Assembly (NCBI GenBank): GCA_964607755.1
Contig: CAZSMC010000124.1
Coordinates: 1 to 8,214, forward strand
DNA: 8,214 nucleotides
Origin: CAZSMC01 sp964607755
GTDB taxonomy: Bacteria; Zhuqueibacterota; Zhuqueibacteria; Residuimicrobiales; Krinioviventaceae
Direction: 5' to 3'
Below, piece after piece: positions 1-5,456 of the stretch. Position numbers and translations under genes: made by a program. The notes beneath the pieces were generated by a model. It ran no database searches, had not been told where the DNA came from, and saw nothing but the letters and a program-made list of their open reading frames with translations. Numbering within the stretch: the first letter of the stretch is position 1; each line of letters begins with the position of its first letter.

Positions 1-131
1 TGTTAAGAACTGGCTTGCAATAAATTATCCTGAATACCTTTAAACCAAATCCTTGCATTTTCAATACTAGTCATAATCAATCATCTTTCCTCAAATCACT
101 CTGTCTAAAATTTTCTTAACTCCCCACATTA

Positions 132-190
132 ACCCGCACCCCATACCCCGAACCTCGCACCATAAATCCTATACCTCACACCACAAGTCC
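132..190. repeat. C-rich degenerate tandem repeat, ~21-bp unit
   Basis: Three imperfect copies of a unit beginning ACCYCRCACC start near 132, 152 and 173, giving a period of 20-21 bp. The + strand is almost free of G here and strongly C/A-biased, unlike the surrounding DNA. Function is unknown. Such low-complexity blocks are common between genes in FCB genomes. The copies are too diverged and irregular for a CRISPR array. Confidence 0.4.
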
Positions 191-433
191 ATTCTTTCAA
201 TAATTATTGTTCACTGCTCATTGCTCATCGAAACCATCGCGCTCGATTCTGACAAAACCCGAATTCTACCCGAGAATTAATTCCAATACGCCATCACAAA
301 TCCAACTCTGTTCTTGTTAAACGGCAAGTAAATTCAAGCACTTCAAAAATCTTAACGAGCTCGATTTCGGTAACACACTATCGATACCCACCAAAAACCG
401 CCATCATCTATTTACATACACTCTTTCACATGA

Positions 434-490
434 ACCATTGGTCATTGTTCATCGACCATTGTTCATTGATTATTGATCATTGAATCCATT
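434..490. repeat. CATTG/TTCAT low-complexity repeat block
   Basis: Short iterations of ACCATTG, GTTCAT and TGATCATTG occur here. ACCATTG recurs at 434 and 455, a 21-bp offset. A related run lies at 206-230 (ending GCTCATCG), and another at 3895-3923 downstream of the hydrolase gene. The shared words between distant gaps suggest a dispersed, decaying intergenic repeat rather than an operator for one gene. Confidence 0.4.
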
Positions 491-928
491 TCCCAGCAAT
501 CTCTATTTTGAGTTAACAGAAATTACCTTCACGAGCAAATGTTTTTTCTCTTATTTTTCATCATTTTAAAAAAAACCTTGATTTTACAGTCTGTATTATC
601 TATTGTTTATCAAGTTACAAGATATTTAGCGTTAAAAGTTATGCCTCCAGACTGGAAATGAATAGTTGCTTTTTATTGGAGCCACGGTTTCTGGAATAAG
701 ATGGCCTTTGACACAAAGCCGATTCTATCTCTACAGACAGATTAACGATCACCAATCGAGTTCACAACCTCCTTTCGCGTCCACTGTACCTTCATTCAGT
801 TACGATATACCATAATCAGCCTTTTTCGTGCTAAAAAACCATTGCTTGTAAAACCTATTCTTTAGCTGAAAAACCTCAAGCGGAATAAAACTAAAACGAG
901 GTATCAAAAAAGACAATTATTACAGGCA

Positions 929-985
929 CAATAGATTTATTGACTCAATAGATTTGTTATGCCTTTTGTATAGGATGTTAGGAGG
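929..985 (+). promoter_or_regulatory. Candidate promoter and strong Shine-Dalgarno of the barrel gene
   Basis: CAATAGATTT occurs twice, at 929-938 and 946-955, offset by 17 bp. The second copy contains TAGATTTG (949-956), an exact match to the Bacteroidota -7 consensus TAnnTTTG. A TTGACT hexamer at 940-945 overlaps the same region, but has no good -10 at the usual spacing. No clear TTTG -33 box is seen. AGGAGG at 980-985 lies 5 nt before the TTG at 991 and decides that start. The repeat pair could be an operator, which is inference. Confidence 0.35.
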
Positions 986-990
986 ATAAA

Positions 991-1560
991 TTGTTTCTCA
1001 GATTTATTGTATTTGTCGTTCTATGCTTTAGTGTACTTTTCTCAAACATAGGATTTAGCCAAATCAATTCTTTTAAGAATTATTCACCTTTCACGCAGCA
1101 TGGTTCGTTCTCTGATGAGAAAATTCCAAACTCGGATTCAAATACTGATGCCGATTCTTTAATGCATGACGATTTTAACTTGCTGTTTGGTTTTGGTGTA
1201 TGCCACGTAATTATGCCCTATGCAGAAATAGGTTTTAATTATAAAATGATCTATGTAACAGGGGAAATATGTTATATGGTCTTTGGCGCTTATGTCGGCT
1301 TTTGCGGTCAATGTGAATTTTTTTCCAGAGGAAAACATTCTTTATCTTTATCAACCAATTATGGGTTGTTTGGCGGTATTGGAATACTTGATCCGTTTCA
1401 TATTATTGGAGGTGGTTTAGAATATCGATACAGAATATCAAAATCGGTGGTCCATCTATTTGGCAGACTTTCTATGCAAGCAAATTATTTTGAAATGATT
1501 TCAAAAAAAGATGCAGATACATCTCCCGGTTTGCAATGTGGACTTTTATTCAAAATATAG
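991..1560 (+). CDS. Small secreted protein, probable outer-membrane beta-barrel
   Basis: The 189-residue product has no family I can name. Residues 1-24 form a signal peptide: a positively charged start, a hydrophobic core at about 5-19, and an FSQ end typical of Bacteroidota export signals. A polar linker rich in Ser, Asp and Asn (25-60) follows. From about 62 onward come alternating hydrophobic and polar strands rich in Gly and aromatic residues (for example 64-72, 77-90, 94-108, 117-131, 137-149), and the chain ends on a strand with Phe close to the C-terminus. This pattern fits a small barrel in the outer membrane. The start is TTG, chosen because AGGAGG lies 5 nt upstream and the frame is closed by TAG at 979-981; the next Met is only at residue 58. 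Cysteines at 71, 94, 105, 108 and 183 are unusual for a barrel. It appears monocistronic. Function is unknown; a periplasmic beta-rich protein is the alternative. Confidence 0.7.
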   Translation: MFLRFIVFVVLCFSVLFSNIGFSQINSFKNYSPFTQHGSFSDEKIPNSDSNTDADSLMHDDFNLLFGFGVCHVIMPYAEIGFNYKMIYVTGEICYMVFGAYVGFCGQCEFFSRGKHSLSLSTNYGLFGGIGILDPFHIIGGGLEYRYRISKSVVHLFGRLSMQANYFEMISKKDADTSPGLQCGLLFKI

Positions 1561-1733
1561 TCAATTACCACAGCCTGAGGCGGTTGTTCGCGTGTCTGCT
1601 ATACTTAATATTTCTCGTTCCCAGCCAGTTGTGGCGCGACGAGTTCGTAGCGTCAGGACGAAAGAATAAAAATCATAACAGCGGGTGCAAAAATCCGATC
1701 TGTTTTTACTCATAACATAATATCATTAAATTC

Positions 1734-1792
1734 TACATGTCGACAAACTCATCATAGTGCATGGATTTTACATGTCGACGAACTCGTCGACA
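1734..1792. repeat. 20-bp direct repeat; second copy forms a perfect palindrome
   Basis: TACATGTCGACAAACTCATC at 1734-1753 recurs at 1769-1788 with two A-to-G changes. Those changes make the second copy part of a dyad: TGTCGACGA (1773-1781), a 2-nt centre, and TCGTCGACA (1784-1792). The first copy cannot form this palindrome. Either the first has decayed or the second has been selected for symmetry. Confidence 0.6.
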
Positions 1793-1844
1793 TACGATAG
1801 AATGTGCCGAGAAGCGAATCAATAATACACGGAGATGCAGTGAG

Positions 1845-1867
1845 GTTACGAGACAGAGCCTCGTAAC
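1845..1867. repeat. Hairpin-forming dyad of the CTCGTT repeat family
   Basis: GTTACGAG (1845-1852) and CTCGTAAC (1860-1867) are perfect 8-bp arms around a 7-nt loop, ACAGAGC. Read on the minus strand, the unit is CTCGTT-ACGAG-GCTCTGT-CTCGTAAC. It has the same layout as the 3713-3739 unit (CTCGTT-CCCAGCC-TCT-GGCTGGGAA) but a different stem. There is no T-run after it, so it is not a typical terminator. Confidence 0.55.
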
Positions 1868-2020
1868 GAGATGCATACACGATGTCAAGACCTGACAAGA
1901 CGACCCAAAGTAGGGTAAAATTTCGAATGAACGCGAGAACCTGTATTCGGCTCGAATCGGAATACAATAAATCCCGATTTTATACGTTTATATTGTTGAT
2001 ATAACAGATTGATTGAAATG

Positions 2021-2025
2021 AGGAG
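2021..2025 (+). promoter_or_regulatory. Shine-Dalgarno of the secreted hydrolase gene
   Basis: AGGAG lies 6 nt before the ATG at 2032 and supports that start, which is also placed exactly before a signal peptide. Upstream, TACGTTTA at 1983-1990 matches 7 of 8 positions of the TAnnTTTG -7 consensus, a weak promoter candidate. Confidence 0.6.
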
Positions 2026-2031
2026 TTTATT

Positions 2032-3651
2032 ATGCGAATCATTCACTGGATAGGATGCATTGGAGTGATTGTTTTATGCGGTTTTACAATCGGGGCGCTG
2101 GCAGAGGGGGAAACACATTACACGTTTGTGCATTCAGAGGGAATCGGCAATATTGCGGTTCGTATGGAGATACCGGAGACACCGCGCTATCCCCAGGGCG
2201 CACCGGTGGTCGTTGAGGTGTCCACCTGGTTTGTCATGTATAACGAATTTCACCGGGTGAATGACACGCGGCGTATCGGTGCGGTTACGGTGTCCTATTT
2301 GTGGCCCGGGCGTCGCGATGCACAAACCGGTCTGGCCAGTGAAGGAGAATACGATTATGGCGGACCCGACTGTCTGGCTGGCCTGCGCGATGTCATTCGT
2401 TTTGCCGCAGGTGCAATTCCGGATACGACCGGGCGTTATATTGATGATTTCACCGGGATGAAGGTACTCACAGGGAATCTGGGACTGTTTGCCTCGTCGC
2501 ATGCCGGGGTGGTGGGCACGAATGTGCTGGCATATTTCGGGCACGAGCTGCCGGCTGTGGATTATTTTATCGGACGTGAAAATCCCACCCGCGACGAGAT
2601 GTATCCCCTGGAACTCGGTCATTTCGAGGGCGCGCCCCGACAGTCCAATAAGGTGCAGAACCCGTTTTTCGATGAGGCACGTTACAGTCCGGATACGGTG
2701 CAGGTGGATTATTCAACCCTGGACTGGTGCGAACCGAACGGTGAACAGGGGAGGCCGTGTTTCGCGGCAACAGATTCCACGCCCGCTTATATCATGGCGC
2801 CGGACAAGAATCCGAGCATGTGGGGCAAACGCTGTTATTCGCGCGCCCTCACGCGTGCGCTGCTGGACAACCACGTGTTTACTCTACAGACCTGGCCCGC
2901 AGATATGGCCACACCGCAGGAAGCGGATGCGTGGTGGGAATACCGAACCACGGTGGACAATTATCCGTTGATCGGCGAACATCAGTCCAGACTAAAAGTG
3001 ATGCTGGTGTTTGCACGCTATGACCACGTGCAGGCAGCGGACAGCAAACCGCATATTCATCAGGCCTGGAATGGATTCCGGCATACAGCGGGACTCTGGG
3101 TGCGCATGAATCCGGATCGATGTTATGCCACCTCTGTGAATCCGGATTACCAGTCCGCGTTTCCGGATAATCCGGCCAATAGCGAGCCGAACGACTGGTT
3201 CAAGATCGAGGACTGGGGATTCCCGACGGACAATGCGGTGCGCAAAGACATCTGGCTGGCGTCGGTTGCTGAAATGGCAGACCGGGTATACAGCGATAAC
3301 TGGCAGGTCAACCTTGACCAACCACTGCGGCCGGTGCTGGTGACCGAGCCGGTCAACGCCGTAACGATGACAGAATCCGGGACCGACAAGGCGTTCACAC
3401 TGGTCGATAATTATCCGAATCCGTTCAATCTCTCCACCGTGATCCGGGTGTCGTCCGGAGTCCCGGGACAGATGAGCATAACGATTTGGAATATTCGCGG
3501 ACAATGTGTAGGGCATCTGTTCGACGGACACTTGTCACCGGGCGTGCACCGGTTTTTCTGGAAGCCGGGAGATCTGCCCGCCGGAACCTATATGTGCCGA
3601 ATTGACAGGTCGGGACCAGCGGCATCTCATCGCATGCTGCTTGTGAAATAG
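2032..3651 (+). CDS. Secreted alpha/beta-hydrolase-like protein with T9SS-type C-terminal sorting domain
   Basis: The 539-residue product begins with a signal peptide (1-24, hydrophobic core 7-20, GALA then EGE). The middle looks like an alpha/beta-hydrolase: strands at about 58-69 and 82-90, the DYGGPDCLAGLRDVIRFA segment at 108-125, and a nucleophile-elbow candidate in LFASSHAGVVG (152-162), with Ser156 as likely nucleophile in a degenerate S-x-A-G form of GxSxG. VMLVFARYDHVQ (323-334) resembles the late strand carrying the acid, Asp331; His341, His343 or His351 could complete a triad. Residues about 455-539 form a separate beta-sandwich starting DNYPNPFN (459-466) and containing LPAGTYMCRI, the FlgD-like/T9SS type A sorting module that sends proteins across the outer membrane for surface anchoring or release. 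Substrate is unknown; esterase or peptidase activity are possible. Cysteines at 114, 233, 243, 268 and 364 could form disulfides. It is much GC-richer than its neighbours. The domain calls are by eye; the sorting tail is the surest part. Confidence 0.8.
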   Translation: MRIIHWIGCIGVIVLCGFTIGALAEGETHYTFVHSEGIGNIAVRMEIPETPRYPQGAPVVVEVSTWFVMYNEFHRVNDTRRIGAVTVSYLWPGRRDAQTGLASEGEYDYGGPDCLAGLRDVIRFAAGAIPDTTGRYIDDFTGMKVLTGNLGLFASSHAGVVGTNVLAYFGHELPAVDYFIGRENPTRDEMYPLELGHFEGAPRQSNKVQNPFFDEARYSPDTVQVDYSTLDWCEPNGEQGRPCFAATDSTPAYIMAPDKNPSMWGKRCYSRALTRALLDNHVFTLQTWPADMATPQEADAWWEYRTTVDNYPLIGEHQSRLKVMLVFARYDHVQAADSKPHIHQAWNGFRHTAGLWVRMNPDRCYATSVNPDYQSAFPDNPANSEPNDWFKIEDWGFPTDNAVRKDIWLASVAEMADRVYSDNWQVNLDQPLRPVLVTEPVNAVTMTESGTDKAFTLVDNYPNPFNLSTVIRVSSGVPGQMSITIWNIRGQCVGHLFDGHLSPGVHRFFWKPGDLPAGTYMCRIDRSGPAASHRMLLVK

Positions 3652-3712
3652 CCGGTCGGCCGGGGCGATGATGCGCCACTCATGCTGTGTAATGGCTTTT
3701 CTGTCACTATCC

Positions 3713-3739
3713 TCTCGTTCCCAGCCTCTGGCTGGGAAT
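3713..3739. repeat. CTCGTTCCCAGCC dyad repeat unit
   Basis: TTCCCAGCC (3718-3726) and GGCTGGGAA (3730-3738) are perfect 9-bp arms around TCT. The preceding TCTCG makes the first 14 bases (3713-3726) identical to 1613-1626. Downstream words at 3778-3795 (GACGCT, CGCGCCACAAC) are found inverted at 1628-1654, so the repeat extends to about 3795. The stem could fold in RNA, but it lacks a T-run. Confidence 0.6.
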
Positions 3740-3786
3740 GCAACATCTGACAATATAATATTATGTTCATATAGAGTGACGCTCCG

Positions 3787-3821
3787 CGCCACAACATATC
3801 ACAAAGCATTGTGCGTTTTTT
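3787..3821 (+). terminator. Candidate intrinsic terminator after the hydrolase gene
   Basis: CACAA (3800-3804) and TTGTG (3809-3813) form a short stem around AGCA, followed after CG by six T (3816-3821). An alternative, longer stem pairs 3787-3794 with 3809-3815 using one bulged C, and leads straight into the T-run. The stem is weak and lies about 150 nt after the stop codon, so the call is tentative. Confidence 0.35.
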
Positions 3822-3949
3822 CATAATTCTCATGCTTGCAGACTGCAGGATCGATATGAGCTATTAGTTGTGATTCCATCCGCGAGGCAAAGCGTTGATC
3901 ATTATTCATTGATAATTGATCCCATTACACCGACAAAGTCTGATCAAAC

Positions 3950-3983
3950 AATCGGACTGGTCTCTCTTTCCGCCAGTCCGGTT
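3950..3983. other. Stable hairpin of unknown role
   Basis: CGGACTGG (3953-3960) pairs perfectly with CCAGTCCG (3973-3980). The stem extends outward to 11 pairs, including one G-T, over a pyrimidine-rich 12-nt loop. There is no T-run on the + strand; on the minus strand it is followed by TTGTTTGATC, only mildly T-rich. It may be a weak terminator on the minus strand or a regulatory structure. Confidence 0.4.
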
Positions 3984-4192
3984 AACCAATTATATCTTAA
4001 GGCTGATCATTAATCAATGCTATTTCTCTTCACTAGCTCTGCTTTCTTAACATGAAAATTCTATTAATTAGGAAATCTTTTTTATAAAATATGAAACAAA
4101 CTTGCTTCTATTTGAGTACAGGAAAAAAAAGGCGGACAAACTGCGCCAGTCAGAATATAAAAACATTGAAAAAAACAAGAAAGAGATAGAAG

Positions 4193-4624
4193 ATGAATTC
4201 AAATCATTCCTTGCAAGAACTCAATGATTTATTCGCAAAGCCTGCTAATGCTGATCAGAAAGCCTGGGATTTAATATATGATTTTTATCATATCATCCTT
4301 ACCTGCATGGAGAATAAAAACATATCAAGATCAGATTTATCGAAAAAGTTGGGAAAATCGCGAGCTGCTATATCCAAGATGCTTAACAAGACGCCCAATA
4401 TTACCGTCAAAAAAATGGTTCAGCTTGCTGATGCCGTTGGAGTGGATTTGAAACTTGAAGCGATAGATCAGTCAAAAGATGATGAAAAGGAAAACCCAAT
4501 TCAAGTTAATTTAGAGATCTTTTGTATAAACGAATACCACGCCAAAAATGTAAATAATCGAGAAAAAGACCTTTTTCCGATTTCTTCAGAGAGCATTTCT
4601 GCAAAAACCGGAGGAACAATTTAA
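4193..4624 (+). CDS. XRE-family helix-turn-helix protein, HigA-like antitoxin/regulator
   Basis: The 143-residue protein has a Cro/C1-type DNA-binding domain at about 27-90. The helix-turn-helix core is at 45-65 (SRSDLSKKLGKSRAAISKMLN), followed by the usual support helix with TVKKMVQLADAVGVDLKLEA (71-90). The N-terminal 26 residues form a short helical lead. The C-terminal 50 residues (94-143) are polar, with a hydrophobic patch near 104-112, and resemble no domain I know. In toxin-antitoxin-chaperone systems the HigA antitoxin carries such a tail, the chaperone-addiction region, bound by a SecB-like partner; the next gene encodes such a protein. The start is ATG with a purine-rich AGAGATAGAAG just upstream. 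It lies 9 bp before the SecB-like gene, so they form an operon, probably autoregulated by this protein (inference). No toxin gene is recognised beside it. It could instead regulate the downstream restriction-modification genes. Confidence 0.8.
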   Translation: MNSNHSLQELNDLFAKPANADQKAWDLIYDFYHIILTCMENKNISRSDLSKKLGKSRAAISKMLNKTPNITVKKMVQLADAVGVDLKLEAIDQSKDDEKENPIQVNLEIFCINEYHAKNVNNREKDLFPISSESISAKTGGTI

Positions 4625-4633
4625 AGAATTCTT

Positions 4634-5107
4634 ATGTCAGAAAATAACAAAACAACGGTTATTAATTACAGGATTGCTGGAATTAAACTTGTCAAATATT
4701 TTGAGAACGAATCTAAATCAATCGATACTTCAAAAGAGTTAAAAGAATCTAGTTTTGCTTTGGGTATTAATTTTAAAGTCGAGGATGAAAAGAACCTGGT
4801 AAGCATTATTCTAGAGTGCACGTTTAAAGAAAATCCCAATGATAAAGACAATCTTTTTGGCATTAGAACATCGTCACAGTTTCAGATTAAAGATTTGGAT
4901 AATTTCAGGCGATCGGCAGATCGCACTAAATTTGATTTACCTTATGCTTTTATCAAAGATATTTCAGGGCAGGCATTGTCGCATATGAGAGGGATACTCG
5001 CTGTCAGCACCAGTCCTGTTTACAAAAATATCAATATTCCTTTAATAGATATAGATGAATTGTTGAAAAGAGCCAAAGTCCCACTCGGCGAATCCTCTTC
5101 TTCGTAA
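4634..5107 (+). CDS. SecB-fold protein, probable dedicated chaperone (TAC-like)
   Basis: The 157-residue product has the length and pattern of SecB, the tetrameric cytosolic chaperone that holds unfolded proteins. Residues 9-24, 39-51 and 54-67 look like the beta-strands of the sheet. LPYAFIKDISGQALSHMRG (102-120) corresponds to the FPYAR region and long helix of SecB. INIPLIDIDELLK (133-145) corresponds to the conserved segment LAPVNFDALF near the SecB C-terminus. The last residues are a Ser-rich tail. Overall identity to housekeeping SecB is low by eye, so this is a solitary, divergent type like Rv1957, which stabilises a HigA antitoxin. The ATG is the first available start (the preceding in-frame TAA at 4622-4624 is also the stop of the XRE gene). 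The nearest good Shine-Dalgarno, GGAGG at 4610-4614, is 19 nt away, so translation probably depends on coupling to the upstream gene. A housekeeping SecB is less likely given the context. Confidence 0.65.
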   Translation: MSENNKTTVINYRIAGIKLVKYFENESKSIDTSKELKESSFALGINFKVEDEKNLVSIILECTFKENPNDKDNLFGIRTSSQFQIKDLDNFRRSADRTKFDLPYAFIKDISGQALSHMRGILAVSTSPVYKNINIPLIDIDELLKRAKVPLGESSSS

Positions 5108-5456
5108 AGTATATTCTGCAACCAACAAATCATAATGTTTCAATTGAAAATATATGCTTAATCCTTATCGTGATATCTCTTATCCTGTCCATATCATTCT
5201 ATGGTAAAAATAAAATAATATGGTGTGCTGTTAATTCGGCCAGGTCGCTTGAATTTCGTTTTATTAGACTTTAAATAATTCGGGAAAAACGGCTGTAACC
5301 ACATCATGTTTCTACTTTTCCATGTTTTAACCTTGTATTCTTTTACCAAATCAGTTAAATTGCTAAAAAGATCATCGTAACGCTCTTTTTCATAACAGGG
5401 GCAGTATGTAATGCAAAATATTAGATTCAACCACCAAAACCCGTGAGACAACCACT
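5108..5456. other. Gap between the SecB-like gene and hsdM
   Basis: These 349 bp are AT-rich and hold no convincing gene. An 85-codon minus-strand frame (5194-5451) opens with TTG, lacks a ribosome site and matches nothing I recognise. No strong terminator is visible after the SecB-like gene. The hsdM promoter presumably lies here, but I cannot point to a clear box. The gap could mark a deletion junction between the two modules. Confidence 0.45.

Larger units (their letters stand above)
1..928. other. Long non-coding stretch upstream of the barrel gene
   Basis: No convincing gene is visible on either strand. The stretch is AT-rich and full of stops in all frames. It holds two degenerate repeat blocks, listed separately, and several A or T runs. 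On the minus strand a 23-codon reading frame (ATG at 74, stop at 3) could be a tiny peptide or a gene remnant, but it has no well-placed ribosome site. I see no tRNA, rRNA or riboswitch fold. The length, more than 900 bp in a bacterial genome, suggests decayed or repeat-expanded DNA. Confidence 0.6.
1613..1870. repeat. Composite intergenic repeat with inverted ends
   Basis: The block opens with TCTCGTTCCCAGCC (1613-1626) and closes with CTCGTAACGAG (1860-1870), so CTCGTT at 1614-1619 and AACGAG at 1865-1870 are inverted ends. Inside lie GTTGTGGCGCG (1628-1638), CGACGAGTTCGT (1637-1648) and its exact reverse complement at 1778-1789. GTTGTGGCGCG is the reverse complement of 3785-3795, and AGCGTC at 1649-1654 matches GACGCT at 3778-3783, so parts of this block recur inverted downstream of the hydrolase gene. 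No coding capacity is credible: a 71-codon minus-strand frame through it is mostly repeat. It may be a small non-autonomous element or REP-like palindrome cluster. Confidence 0.45.
3652..4192. other. Intergenic region between hydrolase gene and XRE operon
   Basis: There is no convincing long gene. It contains a repeat-family hairpin, a weak terminator candidate, an AT-rich TTGATCATT block at 3895-3923 that resembles 434-490, and a strong hairpin at 3950-3983, all annotated here or separately. From about 4040 the DNA becomes very AT-rich, and TATAAAAT at 4083-4090 could be a -10 region for the operon at 4193, though no matching -35 is clear. A short frame from a TTG at 4102 to a stop at 4225-4227 overlaps the XRE gene start. 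Confidence 0.5.

Noticed and set aside
132..490. Possible CRISPR array in the repeat-rich left gap
   Set aside because: Units are about 21 bp, degenerate and adjacent, with no constant repeat separated by unique spacers of regular length.
1752..1967. 71-codon minus-strand reading frame
   Set aside because: It runs through the inverted-repeat block, so its sequence reflects the repeat, and it has no family resemblance.
2134..3679. Several long frames on both strands inside the hydrolase gene
   Set aside because: They are shadow frames caused by the GC-rich coding sequence; the signal peptide and sorting domain show that the 2032-3651 frame is the real one.
3718..3738. Perfect hairpin as a terminator of the hydrolase gene
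   Set aside because: No T-run follows, and the sequence belongs to a repeat family also found before the gene. The 3787-3821 structure is the better terminator candidate.
4634..5107. Housekeeping SecB export chaperone
   Set aside because: It is divergent from classical SecB by eye and co-operonic with an XRE gene in a defence-type context, so a dedicated chaperone is the better reading.
5194..5451. 85-codon minus-strand reading frame between the SecB-like gene and hsdM
   Set aside because: It has a TTG start without a ribosome site and an odd Cys/Trp/Phe-rich composition, and ends without any recognisable domain. It could be a remnant, but the evidence is too thin to call a gene.
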